64,000 nt of DNA from Acanthaster planci (lineage: Eukaryota > Echinodermata > Asteroidea > Valvatida > Acanthasteridae): positions 350,211 through 414,210 of the forward strand of contig NW_019091530.1 in NCBI RefSeq assembly GCF_001949145.1. The letters are read 5' to 3'. This document shows positions 10,102 through 23,404 of the stretch, piece by piece. A program made the position numbers and the translations under genes. Position 1 is the first letter of the stretch. Each line of letters opens with the position of its first letter. Below the pieces are notes generated by a model. The model saw only the letters and a list, made by a program, of their open reading frames with translations, did not search any database and was not told where the DNA came from.

Positions 10102-13100
10102 ACCCCCTTCCTTGAAAACAGTTTTAGAGGCTTTTGGGGTTATGGTTATCTGGAGCGAAAGGAAAAAGAACAGTCAAGGAAACTATCAACAGAAATCCAG
10201 CTTAAAAGTGTTGTCAGTTCAAGAAAATGAAAAAAAAAGTTTTCTTAACTACGCGAAAACAAAGAAATGGGGATTTCTAAAATTTTTGGAATCGGAAGGC
10301 AGATATAAAGCCATATTTTGGGGGAAACCCAGGTCAGAGAGTAAAAGTATTCAGTTTACTTGAGAAAGAAATGCCCAGCTTTTTAGTTGTATGGTTTTAA
10401 CTTATTGCCATTACACTGAAAATTAATGTCATCACAGCCTGTACCAGAGAACGAGAAAGTTTGTTGTTTTCATATTGATCTTGTTTTTTGGTCCTCATGA
10501 ATGCTTCACTTATCTTGACACAGATTACTTGAGCTTGAATTTTGCCTCTACCTGTATCAAACGCTTGTTAGTTTTAATTTGGTAAAAGTTACATTTATTG
10601 TCTTGCACACAGTGGAATGTTTTAAACTGCAAATTAAATTCCATTAATTTTGTAGCCTGCTACGTACAGTTGTTGTTTGCGCTTAGAGGTACATGTTCAC
10701 CTGTGACTCCTTCTACAACATGGAAAGTGCACTGCATTAACACTCTTCAGGCCCCATAAAAATAATTTTTTTATCGTCCCCGCCCGACCTACCAAAATGG
10801 CCTGATCACTGTCTTTTAAAGTTCATATGGTGAAGATTGAGACCACAATAATTCAGTTCTGAGTACAAACCCATGAAGAGACAGTACAATCCAGAGCGGA
10901 ACCTGCTAACTTCAGAAGTCTCTGTTCATGTGGAATTGCAGGTGTAGTGGCGGCACTGGCCCCGCAGCGCAGGTTGTGCCACATGCTTGAGCTGTACAGT
11001 ACTTGTATGCAATGAATCCATCCAAATACTTCGCAGAAACCTGATATGTGACACCGGACTAGTCGGATGACAGCACTCTGCATCTAGACTTGTTTGCTGC
11101 TAAATGTTCGGTTCAACAATCACAGAGTGTGCTTGTTGTAATATAATCTTGCCGGAAGGCTAGAAAAACTTTTCCAAATTTCAGCCTCGCCTCTGCTGCA
11201 CATTTGCCTCTGACATAAAAATCACTTGTTGGCCTGTATTTATTACTTCCATCTTTTGGTCAGTAGCATAGCATTACTGAGCTAGAACTTCCAAAGTTAT
11301 TGGATGATAAATGAAGCAAGTTGGAGACGAAGCCCAGATTGGCAATCACCCGTGCAGCACGTGTTGGCAATGCATGGTTTGACCAAACATTCACACAGAT
11401 TTGCACACACATTGTTGGTTTTGTAGAATTAGAAAAATTATCTGAAAGTGAAATTGATCATTGACACGGAGCCAAGATAAAAAATGAAACACGTGTAAGT
11501 TTTTAGGTGAGAAACTAAACATGATCAATTGTTTCGTGTCAGATTAGTGGTGTCATGAGAAAAAAACCTCCCAACCGACCCAACTTTTTGGAAAAAAAGG
11601 ACGGTCAACAACTTATTTTTTTATGGGGCCTAATGGGGAAACCATGTCTTCGTTAATCAAATGTTTGCTTCAAGATTTTATGCATTTTTGTACCTTTCTT
11701 ATGTCAAATTTTACATTTATTTCTTTCTCCAAGGTTGCCTGGGTGACCAAGTCGGGCAGCTCTGAAATGGCCGAACCAATTGCCATCCCCCCTACCAGCG
11801 AGACATGTTAGTCATGCCCATATAATAAATGTAGTCATGAGCTCTAAATACCTCATTTATATTTATGAACCTGATGGTAGCAGCCTTCTCCAGCGTTTTG
11901 CTGGGGAAGCTGGTCAAAATCTTGATGAGTTTCCTCCTAGATTGTTGTGACGGTGTAGAGACAAACTAAACAGGACATGTGAAAGTACAGAACCGTAGTC
12001 ACTAATTGTGAAGTTAGAGCATGAAGCAAAATTTGGCTTCCCTTTCTTCTTGCAGTGATGTACCCTGCATTCGCCAAATGGGTCCTGTCCCCCAGGGATC
12101 TCCCCATCAAACTCAACCAGTGGTGCAACATTGTGGTATGTACATCACCCCACCTGATTCACTGATTCGTCCGCATGTTTTCTGACTAAGTTGTCGTTTA
12201 AAAGAGATTTTCTTTATGAAAGTGTGCAAGGATACTACAGATCGAGTTTGGAAAGGACAGAGCAAAGGAAAACACCGTTCAGAATGAGCATGTCATTCGC
12301 GCTACATTTTTTATCGAGATATGTGACCCGCCATTGTAGAGCCATTCTGAAGTAGGTACATATAGATGTTTGATAATTTCTGTCCTGCACTATAAAATTC
12401 CATTCTTCAGAGTGATCCAATTTTTTGGGTAAGTTGTGGAATTTGCATCATCCATTTTTTCAGGATAACAGCTTGAAATTTTTCTGTCCTGTTATGGAAT
12501 GGTGGGCCATATATAAGTTGTTCATGAACCAGTGATGTGAAGTTGGTACCAAAGGAGCCTCCGTTGCTAAGGAAATAGCGCCCTCTCTTGGTCGAGCTCG
12601 AGGCCCACAAGGCCAAACAGTTGTTTCCTTCTAATGTTCTTTTTTCTTTTTTTTGGTGGTGTGTTGTCTCACTTGGAGCAAGGAAATAAATAATGAATTA
12701 GGACCGAAGCTAAGTTGGACTCCCAGCCTCCTCCCTAAACCAGGGAATGAACTCCTTCCCCGAAATTCAACCAGTTTCACTGTACAAAAATGCATGCATG
12801 TATTTTGTTTCTGCTCTATGGGAATTTGGTATAACTGATAATTTAATGGAATAGAAAGGTGGAATATTTGAATACATGTATTTAGCATTTGGATTGTGAT
12901 TTTTCGTATACATATGTGATTCTTTTGCCTTTGAACATTTAATTTCTTTTGGGATTGAAATGTCAGGCCCACTAACTTTTCCAGTGATTCTTGTGTGCTC
13001 ACTGCTAAGAGGCAAGTTTTCCATCAAAGAAGGCAGCTTTTATCCAGATTGCAATAGAAATTGTATGTCTTTGTACTTCTGGTCTCTTCCATCAGAGGTG

Positions 13101-13499
13101 GGAGTCTAATGCACTACCCGTCCTCAGGACTCGCGAGTTCCTTTGGCAAGAGGGCCACACAGCCTGGTCCAACCGTGCCAACGCCGAGGAGGAAGTCTTC
13201 ACAATCCTGGGCCACTACGCCAAGGTCTATGAGGAGCTTCTGGCCATCCCTGTGGTGCAGGGAAAGAAAACTGAGAAGGAGAGGTTTGTGGGTGGGGACT
13301 TTTTTTCTTTACAGTGGCATTGTACTTACAGCCAGTAGAATTTTACCAGTCACATTGCATATCCGTAATCTGTAATATGTCACATTGGTCTGTCTGTTTT
13401 TTTTCTTTTACAAAATAAGCCATGTTTGGATGATGCAAGAGAACCAATATGCTTCAAATTCTTTTGTGTTCAAGAATAAGTCCAGCGGACATCGTCTAA

Positions 13500-13550
13500 G
13501 TAACAGAAACGACGACAGCAACTTTCATTCATATTCTGCTAAGAGGAGAT
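13500..13550 (+). pseudogene. Possible decayed remnant of the missing YTTTxEAF catalytic exon
   Basis: Between the exon ending near 13300 (VGGD) and the exon at 13907 the family needs a segment of the form YTTTxEAFISASGRAIQ. The only similarity seen is ACGACGACAGCAACTTTCAT, which reads TTTATF, after an AG at 13505-13506. It lacks a good donor, and most of the motif is gone. A chance match is possible. Confidence 0.3.
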
Positions 13551-15734
13551 ACCTGTGTTTAAGGCACTTCAGTAACTCTGCAAGTCTGTAAACACACCCA
13601 AAATAATTCCAGCTCCTATGCTTGCTGCTTGAGATGACCGCTTCAAGCCCAAATAGCCACTCCGGCAAATCGCATGTATGACAATCTCACAGACTGGACT
13701 TGGACCCTCAATATGTAGAATTTGCAATGGGTGTGGAGGCTGAATCTTAATGCTGCAAACCTGCATCAGTCCATTGTGTTGAACTAGTTTGGCTAAGGTG
13801 TACATGTATGTAACATTCCCCTGCCAAAGCTTTCTTGCTCTGGAAGCATTGGTGTCCTTAAACACTACAATGTGAAATTAATCCTTTTCTTTTGGACGTT
13901 TTTCAGGGTGCTACAGCTCATCACTTGGGCCAGAATTACTCCAAGATATTAGAAATCAAGTTTGAAGACCCTAACAACGTGAGTAATTTAATTTCATCCT
14001 TTCGATTCAGTTAAATGATTGAATCATATCTGTTGGTCAAATTGTGTGCCATGTGCGGGTTGATGTTTGTCCACACACAGTTTCATTGTTTCATCGGAAC
14101 CAAAGGATACTTATTAGTCCTGAAGACTTTTATTTTTAACTGTGGTGGATTTCCAGAAGTTTTGGCTGGACAGGTGTGTCAAATCTGTTTGATCTGTTCA
14201 ACAGATGTCCCCTTTTCCCTGTTGGATTTTATTCCTAGAGAAAGAGAACCTTAGGAAATGATCTCAGAGTCAAAGAAGATTCAGTATTTTAGGATTTTGT
14301 CTTTCATTGAATCTGATTACAGGAGGGCACTCATGAGTTTGCTTACCAGAACTTATGTGGCATCACCACTCGGACCATCGGGGTCCTGTGCCTTGTCCAT
14401 GGGGACAACAAAGGGTTGGTGCTACCTCCCAGGGTGGCCTGCGTACAAGTAAGATTACATGCATGTTGCAGTTGAAGATCTCTGAGATCTGTCGCAGGTG
14501 CATAGGTTATGAATGTCAGACTTGTTTCAAGTCCATTCTGAATGAGGAAGACACCCTTTTCTATAATGAAAGTTGCCCTGTATGAGAAGAGATAAAAAAG
14601 ATTTATTGGAGATTTGTTAAATATATATGTATAGAGTAATAGGAGATTTTTGAAACACAGAATTAAAAAAGAAGGTTTTCAAAATATAAAGAGTAAAAGG
14701 TGATTTACATCATTTTATATTTACATTGTTATTTTCCTTCTTTCCAAAAGCATGTAAAAAGCCCCAACTTTTGCCTAACCCCTCAAAATGCCACAAAATA
14801 TCACATAAAAGTATTCTTAAATTATTTGACTCCCCCCCGAAAATTTTGTCTGGTTCTGGATCTGTTCTGGATCAGTTATGGTTGCAAACAAGGAGGAATT
14901 TAAAAGAGTAGAGTTCTTGATTTGGGATAAAAGTTAAGCACAATAGAGGTTTATTTTTTATGTTAAGCAGTGTATTAGTATTAAGCTGGGTGAATATTGC
15001 ATGGAATTTCATTCATGGACAGTTGAATACGTGTACATGTATATTACCTGTTGTTCTGAGGGGTCCTTACGATAGAATCAAAATCAATTTATCATGAATG
15101 TTCTTCAGATATTTTTAGAACCTGCACGTAGCACCTGATTTGAATTTAATGATAATGAGTGACCTTTTCAATTTTGGTCTTTGAACTCTCAAAGATGCAA
15201 GTTTTTGAACTCTCAATGACTCATTACACCACAAAAACCATTGATCAAACTCTGCATATCAGAGCTTAGTCCATTTGTCAGTAGATTACAGTGTTGACCT
15301 TTGTCAGTTGATATCATTCAGAGGAAGTTTCTTTTCTGGTTGATGATGTTGGCCCACTGAGCAAACACAGGACCATGTAGTTAGTTACTGATGCATTGTC
15401 CTTTGAATGTAAATGTGCATGGCTCAAGTTATACATGGTAGATACTCTGTTGGTACGTGACATCAAAAAAAAAATCTGCCATTGTTTTCTTTTAAACTTT
15501 GTAGTTAACACCCAGGACACAGGATTCATCAGTGTTTGATCTATTGAAGGAGGAACATGTTAGCAAGAATATGAATTGTAGATTTGCAAAAACTGATGAC
15601 ACTTGCTGTTGTGGTAGTTTATGATACAAAGGACATGTTGTAAACAACATGCAGATGGACTTTTGTCTTGGACAGAAAGATTCACAACTCAAAGACAACT
15701 AGTCCATATAGTTGTCAGTTCTCTTATTTTTGGA

Positions 15735-16160
15735 GCTGAGTCAATTCAAATAATTTACTATTCGAATAGTCGACATTCAATTCAATCGAATATCCAAATA
15801 TTCGGTTGTCACTTTGTTGAGAAAAAACCGTATACAAAATCAGTTGCAATAATGCACACAGTTGTACATTGTAATCACTGTAGTAGCTTCTCACTTGGAG
15901 TATCTCCAGCCACGATTTAGCAAGAGACGAATAAGACTTCGTGTCCTGATGAAATTGTATATTCCTTTTAAATTTTTTAATGAATAATGTACTTGAATCG
16001 TAAGTTTTTCATTTGAATCTGCTTGGAACAAGCAATTTTTGTCATTTAAAACAAAAGAAAATTCTCCCTCCCTTTTCATGAATTTTGCATTCAAATTCAA
16101 AAATAATATTTGAATCAATAGAATATTCGGTTATTCGGACATTCGGCACAGCCTTACTGA
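15735..16160. repeat. ATTCG-rich interspersed repeat (MITE-like)
   Basis: An AT-rich block whose two sides carry related words in opposite orientation: CGAATATCCAAATATTCGG on the left and GAATATTCGGTTATTCGGAC on the right. The right edge, CGGCACAGCCTTACTG, looks like a transposon end (GGCTGTGCCG on the other strand). I could not define both termini or a target duplication. It lies in an intron of EPRS copy B. Confidence 0.35.
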
Positions 16161-16884
16161 TTTTGCCACTTACTGTGAAAACGAATCAGACTTGACAATA
16201 TGTGGCGATGTCGGGGACCTGGCGACTACATGTATATGATAACACACGTTTGTCCTGAAACTGAGTGTAAACTGAGTACATTTGTGAGGGGATGACAGAG
16301 TCATGTAGAGATATGAGAAGTTCATGTCCTTTCTCGCATTAATCAGATAGACTAAGCTGCTTTTTTTTTCTAGGTTGTTAAAACCAGTTGGGTTTTTTTT
16401 TTGTCTTTGGTCATTTATTTTGGTTTGTGTGACAAATGCTGTAATAAAGGTACATGTAGTGTAAATTTCCACACTTTGCCTTCACTGATGAGGCAAATAA
16501 TGTCCCACAAGTCAAATCTCATCCAGAGAATTTAGTTGCACTTTCCTATTCAGACAAGGTCTGGTGAAACAGTCTCCCAGTGTGTTGTTCCATGTCACTG
16601 ACTTCTATCTAAGCACTTCCTGTAACCAGACTAATATGCAGAGTTCGGATGCATTCACTATTACTAAGCTGAGCCACTGTAATGTCCCAGTTTTTAAGTA
16701 AATCCATCACATCTTGTCAGCCTCCTTTCCCCTCAGGAAACATCTGTTTCATTTTTCAAATTTCAAAGTTGCAGCTGCCCGTTTGGGTGTGGTTGCTCAG
16801 GATCTTTCTAGATTTCTGTAGTTTTAAAAGTTTAACCATTCAGGTTTTTCTACGTCTTGCATGTCGTATAGAACCCTATGCATT

Positions 16885-17190
16885 AGATTCTTTCTTCACC
16901 TTTCACCTCGGCAGCCCGGGTTTGATTCCCAGCTCAGTCCATATATGGATTGGTTTTCAGTTCTCACTTGATTCAGTGGGTTTTACCCAGAATATTCTTC
17001 TGGGGTTTCCTCCCACCTCTAAAACTGCAACTGCTTATCATTGTCTCTTTTCCACTGAGGTTTCTTCAGGCTTGCCAGCTAAAGTGCCTCAGGCATTTTA
17101 GGGGAATGCTTGATTTCATTCCCCGAATACTTAATAATAACATAATGATGGTTATTTGGCAGAAAAACTCTTCCTGTAATAAAGCCTGAG
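16885..17190 (+). mobile_element. SINE-like repeat with tRNA B-box
   Basis: It contains GGTTTGATTCCCAGCTCAG, a match to the RNA polymerase III B-box, followed by a body with TTCTGGGGTTTCCTCCCACC, a word I associate with repeats in marine invertebrates. The end near TAATAATAACATAATGATGG is a short A/T-rich tail typical of SINEs. It is intronic in EPRS copy B. Confidence 0.55.
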
Positions 17191-18582
17191 AAGTCACAGC
17201 ATTGTATTGTTATTATTGTTAGGATTCTTTTGCTGGATGACCATGCATTTCTCCCATTCCCTGGAACTCAACAACTTGTGCATTTACTTTTGCTTAGTTT
17301 CAAGTTCTGCTGTCTCGGCTAGGCTTTGTTTTTGTTAGCAAATTTAGGGAACCAAAACGGCAGAAAAGGAGGGATTTTTTCACAGAATATGATTCATTCT
17401 TTTTGCTCACAATGGATTTTGCTTTTTGTATGAAACCAGATTATCATTGTGCCGTGTGGAATCACCAAGACAACCACCAATCAGATGAAAGAGACGCTGC
17501 TCAGCAAGTGCGACGAATACGTTGACAAGTTCAAAGTGGTGGGGATCAAAGTGCGCAAAGACTACCGAGACAACTACAGTCCTGGGTGGAAGTTCAACCA
17601 CTGGGAGCTCAAGGTCAGTTGATCACACTGGTGAGAGGTTTTATTAATGGAATAAGTGAAACTTGGCACCACGGCAGTGGTGGAAGGACTGTACTAGTTG
17701 TATAGAAAACACTTTGTAATGCAATTATTTTGTATTACTCATACCTCAAGAGGTTTTTGCCTCCCATCAATTCGGGTAGCTAATATCAACTATCCACCCT
17801 CAAAACATGTTAGAATTGTATACTGTTTGTGCAGAAGCACATGGAGTACCCAGAAAGTATGCATGCTTTTTTAATCTCCAAAAAGTGCTCATTAATATGG
17901 TGTTTGTATGATTTGATAGCAAGGGAGTATTGGCATTCAAGTGTGGAAGATATTCGTATGTAAATGGCAATACAGTCTTGTCAAAGTACCAGTTTTTTTT
18001 TCATCCTGCAATAAAACACTTGTATGGTGGTTTCATCATATGCATGCATTAACATACCGTGTATCATGAGTCATAAATTTTGAGGTTGGTGTCAGCATGA
18101 GAGATTTGCATTAACTTGTTATCCCGACAATGGCAAAACGTCTTAATTTGAGCAGGGTGTGCCGGTACGTGTGGAGCTAGGCCCCTGCGACGTGGACAGA
18201 GGAGAGATTGTCATGGTTTGCCGTGATACGGGGGAGAAAGTTACCTACAAAGAGAGCAAGGCAGTTAGCAAAGCCAAGGAGATGTTGGAAGATATTCATC
18301 ACCGGCTCTATGATAAGTAAATCTCAGTTTAGTGTTCAGAATGGAAAATGCATGATTTCTATGGCCATATGCCCCTCTCAGGGCTGTCTGGAAGTGTAGC
18401 AGGTGATTTTCTTCAATCAGAGGTGAGAGGAAAATAGGCCCAATGCAATTGGATGACTATTTTATGTACAAAATCTTTCAAAATGTGGTTGTTTCTATCC
18501 AAAAACCTCTATTAGGGTCAGGGGTCCAAAAATCACCTTCCTCGGGCCATTTTTCGATTGAGTGACTTTTTTGGCTTGATAG

Positions 18583-18660
18583 GGCAAGCAAGGGCTTGAA
18601 GAACCACCTGAAGGGGACCGAGTTTGGAATGAATTCTGCTCATATCTGGACCTGAAAAAT
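18583..18660 (+). pseudogene. EPRS copy B exon with one-base frameshift
   Basis: The exon lies between GGCTTGATAG and GTGAGT. It reads KASKGLKNHLK, then the frame breaks at the GGGG run near 18613-18616 and the family-like end (EFCSYLDLKN) continues in another frame. Its length is 78 bp where phase agreement with its neighbours needs 79, which supports loss of one base. A sequencing slip in the G run cannot be excluded. Confidence 0.8.
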
Positions 18661-18909
18661 GTGAGTTCTTTTCTTGTTAAAAAAAGGGGACTTGGAGTGA
18701 AACTTATTAATACATGAAAGTTTTGTTGATGCCTCATTTTTCTGTCTTGTTATACCCCTCCCGCACATTCCAAAACCCTTTTACCCAATTTGTAAAGGAA
18801 ATGACATTCCAGTGATAGCCAAGATATTCTTGTTCAAAGAAAATATTCAGATTTTTGATCCAAACACTATTGACAATAAATTGGAAGTTAAGAACAGGAA
18901 TAGAAGCTG

Positions 18910-19230
18910 AAGACCATCAAGTAAGAGAGGACACTACAACACAGCAAACTCTGTCTCTACCATTTTTTTCTCATCCATGTCATGAGGACAGTATTTATCC
19001 CCAACCTTTCTTGTCATGAAGAGACTGAAAATATGTCTGTTCTCCCCTGGATGGGATGCCAGTGCATCACAATGGCTCTCCTGAAGCCACTTAACTTTTG
19101 AATTTAGAGAGGCAAGGGGGGGGGGTTGAAATGGCTTGCCCAAAGCCACAGTTTATTGCTGGATTTGAACCGCTGAACCTCTGATGATGAGTCACAAGCC
19201 CTACTCAGCAGGCCACACATCCACTGCAAC
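18910..19230 (-). mobile_element. tRNA-derived SINE, minus strand
   Basis: On the minus strand it has an A-box-like GTGGCCTGCTGAGTAGG near the 5' end (about 19205-19220), the B-box CGGTTCAAATCCAGC (about 19160-19175) and, further on, GGGCAAGCCATTTCAAC, the CORE/L2-like word common in tRNA SINEs. It lies in the intron before the penultimate exon of EPRS copy B. The corresponding stretch of copy A shows no such insert. Confidence 0.65.
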
Positions 19231-20454
19231 ACTACTTATATAAAACATGCGTAATGCATAAAAGATTAATCATTCAACTTTTTAAATGGGGCCATTTGTA
19301 GTATCAGGTACAGACTTTCCGTTCTCGCTTTTTTTCCTTTGGAATAAAGTTTGGTACATAAATTTAACAACTTGATGATTGGCATTTGATCAGTTGGACC
19401 ATCATGATAGCAATGTGGTATTAACTAATTACAAAACTATACAAGTCAACATCTGATGCAGCTAATTTAATTGATTTGATGAATAATATTCATGATCAGA
19501 TATGAATGAAATACAAACTGGTAGCTTGAACAAAACTGTACATGTCGTTGCTGCTTCAATTTCTAGAATTCTTTGCCATATTGGTCTTTGTTGGTAGTCT
19601 CCTAACTTGCTGCAGTAGGTGTCCCAGGTTGATAGAAAAGTAAATGCAATTAGGTAGACAAACTGCTCTTTAATGGTACACCTCCTGGGGCCTCTAAATT
19701 TTTCACTTAAGATTTAGGAGGAGGTTTAAAGCCCGGCCTCTGTTATTCAGACAGGAAATGTCAAAGTGCAAAGACTGTTTACTGGGTTGTCATGCAGTGG
19801 TGTGTTGTTGGGGATTCGGGACAGTTGTTGTCCCAAAATGATCAGCAAATTTGGGATTTTATGTTGCCAGACCAAGCAATCAAACTACATGCGTATACAA
19901 GAATGGTCCTAACGGACTGCAGGTTGTTTCAGTGGCCAGTGTTCCCTCTGTTTTTTTTGTTTCAGCTAATCCAAGCCCCATTTTGTGGTGAGGGCAGCTG
20001 GGAAGACAGGATTAAGAAAGACAGTGCAGGGTGAGTGTCTCAGGTCTCATCTTAATGTCTTTGTATTCCAGACTATGTATTGTAGTCTGGACACCTTTTT
20101 GTAAAATGACTGGACATGTGAGAACCAGTGAAACATAGCAGTACAGCAAGTAGTGTAGCAAGGTCTGGACAACACAGCCTCAGTATCTCATTGTTGCAGC
20201 CATGGCCTCATATACAGGTCGTCAGAAGTCAGCCTGAGTCTAGACACAAGACACAACCTTGTATCATAGGCATATGTGAGCTGGACCAGTGCCTTCAAAG
20301 CTCCGAAATTTTATGGTGGCTTGTTAATGGTTTTTCACATTCCCTGCTCTGACCTAGTGCTCAATAATACGTGCTCCTGGAATACAGTGCTTGCACATGT
20401 TTGAATTTTCACATGAGCAGAATGAGTTGGCATCACATCTGGGATTTGTGATAA

Positions 20455-20634
<180 letters not shown>

Positions 20635-20635
20635 T

Positions 20636-20918
20636 NNNNNNNNNNNNNNNNNNNNNNNNNNNNNNNNNNNNNNNNNNNNNNNNNNNNNNNNNNNNNNNNN
20701 NNNNNNNNNNNNNNNNNNNNNNNNNNNNNNNNNNNNNNNNNNNNNNNNNNNNNNNNNNNNNNNNNNNNNNNNNNNNNNNNNNNNNNNNNNNNNNNNNNNN
20801 NNNNNNNNNNNNNNNNNNNNNNNNNNNNNNNNNNNNNNNNNNNNNNNNNNNNNNNNNNNNNNNNNNNNNNNNNNNNNNNNNNNNNNNNNNNNNNNNNNNN
20901 NNNNNNNNNNNNNNNNNN
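20636..20918. other. Assembly gap (283 N) inside the last exon of EPRS copy B
   Basis: Unknown bases split the last exon. Copy A has about 27 bp between the flanking homologous points (after CCCTTCAAG and before AAGTGCATT), so the true missing sequence may be far shorter than 283 bp, or copy B may carry an insertion there. Any reading frame drawn across it is not reliable. Confidence 0.99.
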
Positions 20919-20964
20919 AAAGTGCATTCACCCCGACTGCGGCAAACATGCCAAGTTCTACTAA

Positions 20965-23170
20965 ATGTTTGGATGCAGCTACTAACCTACGTGCCTCTTC
21001 CCAGTTTGAAGAGTTTGATTTTTCATTTCCAAGTGTCACTTACAGCTTATTGTAACTATCATAAGATTCTTTAGTTTAAAGTCTGGAATATTTGGAGCCA
21101 GAGAAAGTAAAATCTCTCTGAATTGTGAGTTTGTGTGGGAACTATTTTCTACAGTATTGTTAAGCTGGTTTTAATTTTGTTTTGTTTTGTTTATTTTGGG
21201 TTGCAGCTTTCTATTAAGCTCAGTTCTCCAAATGCCCTTTGGTCAGATTACTAAGTAGTCCTATTAAAACTTTTACAATGGCAGGCATCACTGTCGGCTG
21301 TGCAATCATTTTGTGAGAAGTAGGTCCTTTTTAAAGACTAAATAGAGGGTTTGTGTTAATGCAATTGGTCCTTTTTGCACTCCTTGCTAAAGGACTATTC
21401 TGATTGCTAAGAAGTCTTCAGTTTCCAAACAGAAAAACAAGCTTGTGCTCCATGCACATTTGTACAGGGTGCAGAATCACAAAAGTGGATATGTTCGAAG
21501 TGTCTCACGTGAAAGAGCCGACCCTGTATCTACATGAATAGGCATCGACTATGTGAGCTGCTCTCTCCAAATATCTTGTTAGCCAGTTTTTATGACTTAA
21601 TGCTGGTATGAGGAGCCTTCAACCTTTGATGAAATTTGACTGAAAAACCACCATACATGAACAGGTTAAAGCTTCCAGCTTTTTTATCCTGTGCAATATT
21701 GAATGGACCAATTCCATCCTCTGACAAAATGTTAACATCAGTAACCAATTCTCAGCTTTTTTGAGTCTTGTAATAACATGGGTAATACCTGGTCAAGGAA
21801 CTCAAGTTGTTACAAAATAAACACTTAAAGAGTCTTACATCTGTGTTTTCAAACTCCGAACAAATTTACTCTTCTTCATGATTGATATTTACTTTCATAC
21901 ACATAAAGACACTTTGTGCTTTCTATGTCAATATGATTATTATGAAATATATTAGGCAAATGCATACAAAAATGTATTTCAGAAGAAATAGAAATGTTCG
22001 AACACACTTAAGTCACTTGCATTTTCTAGAACTAAGTAGTGATAGTGTACAAAAATGACGTATATGAACTGGAAAATTCTTATTTGATATATCATGGCAG
22101 TACCAACTGCAGTACAAAAAAGCTTGTTGAACATGAAGGGCGGAATCAGAATAGTACATGGTGGTTGAGAGGAGCAAAAACGGACACAGCACCCTTAGGT
22201 TTGACAATGGTTGTCTTAAAATGCTAGTTTATATTCAACTTTAATATGCGGGAAACACATTGTTAGTAAACAGTCCATCACATTAATTTCCAACATCCTT
22301 GACATAATTTTCTTCATATTAATGCACCCAGCCATGTATTCATTTTATTGTATACGTAAAATGTCCAGTTACTCCTTGTTCTATAATGTGGCCTTATTTA
22401 ACAGATGAAACGCACACTACATGTATGCTATGAGCCCTGGTGTTACAATGAAACACGTAGTATGCAAAATCTTTAAGGTGCCCAAGCTATATACAAGCCA
22501 TATTCATGAATAAATGCTGTTACAGACGCTTTTTTCAGTTTTTAAAGCCTTCTTTTTTGGTTCAAGAAGAAATTTGATTGGCATTGAACCTTTTAGATGA
22601 AGGAAGCTCTCGAACTATCACCAAGTCTTTTGTGAGTTTTATACTATTTGGTGTCAGGGAGATAGCTATTTTGCCACCAGTAGTTTGAAAGTGGCACAAA
22701 TGGATTAAGGAATGCAAAATTAAGAATCCTTCATTATCAGAATTGTTGTAATAAGCTGAGTGTCAGAATTGTTGTAATAAGCGGAGTGTCAGAATTGTCG
22801 TAATAAGCGGAGTGTCAAAATTGTCGTAATAAGCGGAGTGTCAGAATTGTCGTAATAAGCGGAGTGTCAGAATTGTCGTAATAAGCGGAGTGTCAGAATT
22901 GTCGTAATAAGCGGAGTGTCAGAATTGTCGTAATAAGCGGAGTGTCAGAATTGTTGTAATAAGCGTAGTGTCAGAATTGTCATAATGAGCGGAGTGTCAG
23001 AATTGTCATAATAAGCCGAGTGTCATGCAGCCTAGTTTCTCCGAAGAAAATCCCTACATATGTACGATTTTTACTACAAATGTAATCAAGTTATACCGGA
23101 TACATGTAGTTTGAATTTTGAAAAACGCCTACTTATTTACAGAGTTTGTTGTGCATTTATCGTTTGGTTT
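20965..23170. repeat. Duplicated 3' flank downstream of EPRS copy B
   Basis: Homologous to 3540-5400 with many substitutions and small indels. It includes the shared landmarks AGTTACTCCTTGTTCTATAA (22369) and ATTTGTACAGGGTGCAGAA (about 21460). No gene other than the EPRS tail is seen. A 26-bp minisatellite interrupts the homology near its right end. Confidence 0.8.
22737..23022. repeat. 26-bp minisatellite, 11 units
   Basis: Exactly 11 units of 26 bp (286 bp) of the form TCAGAATTGTCGTAATAAGC plus GGAGTG. The central units are identical or nearly so, and variants lie at the edges (TTGTTG, CATAAT, CTGAG, CCGAG). The duplicated flank of copy A has a single unit-like copy at about 5249. Confidence 0.95.
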
Positions 23171-23404
23171 TAGTTTCTGATTTCATTGCAGGTATCGGTT
23201 TTTATATTTCCCTAATAGATTTGACCATAAATTGTGTTTGCTCATTCAGGTTTACAGAATGACGTAGGTTTCAGGAAGCCAAATATTGTAAATCGTCAGT
23301 TGATACCTGTAGTTCTGATGCAGGTTGATCCTGCGACAATTTGTTTGCAGTGAGTACAGTTGGCCGTGATTGGGTATCACCTTGTGATGTCATGAATGAA
23401 AGGC

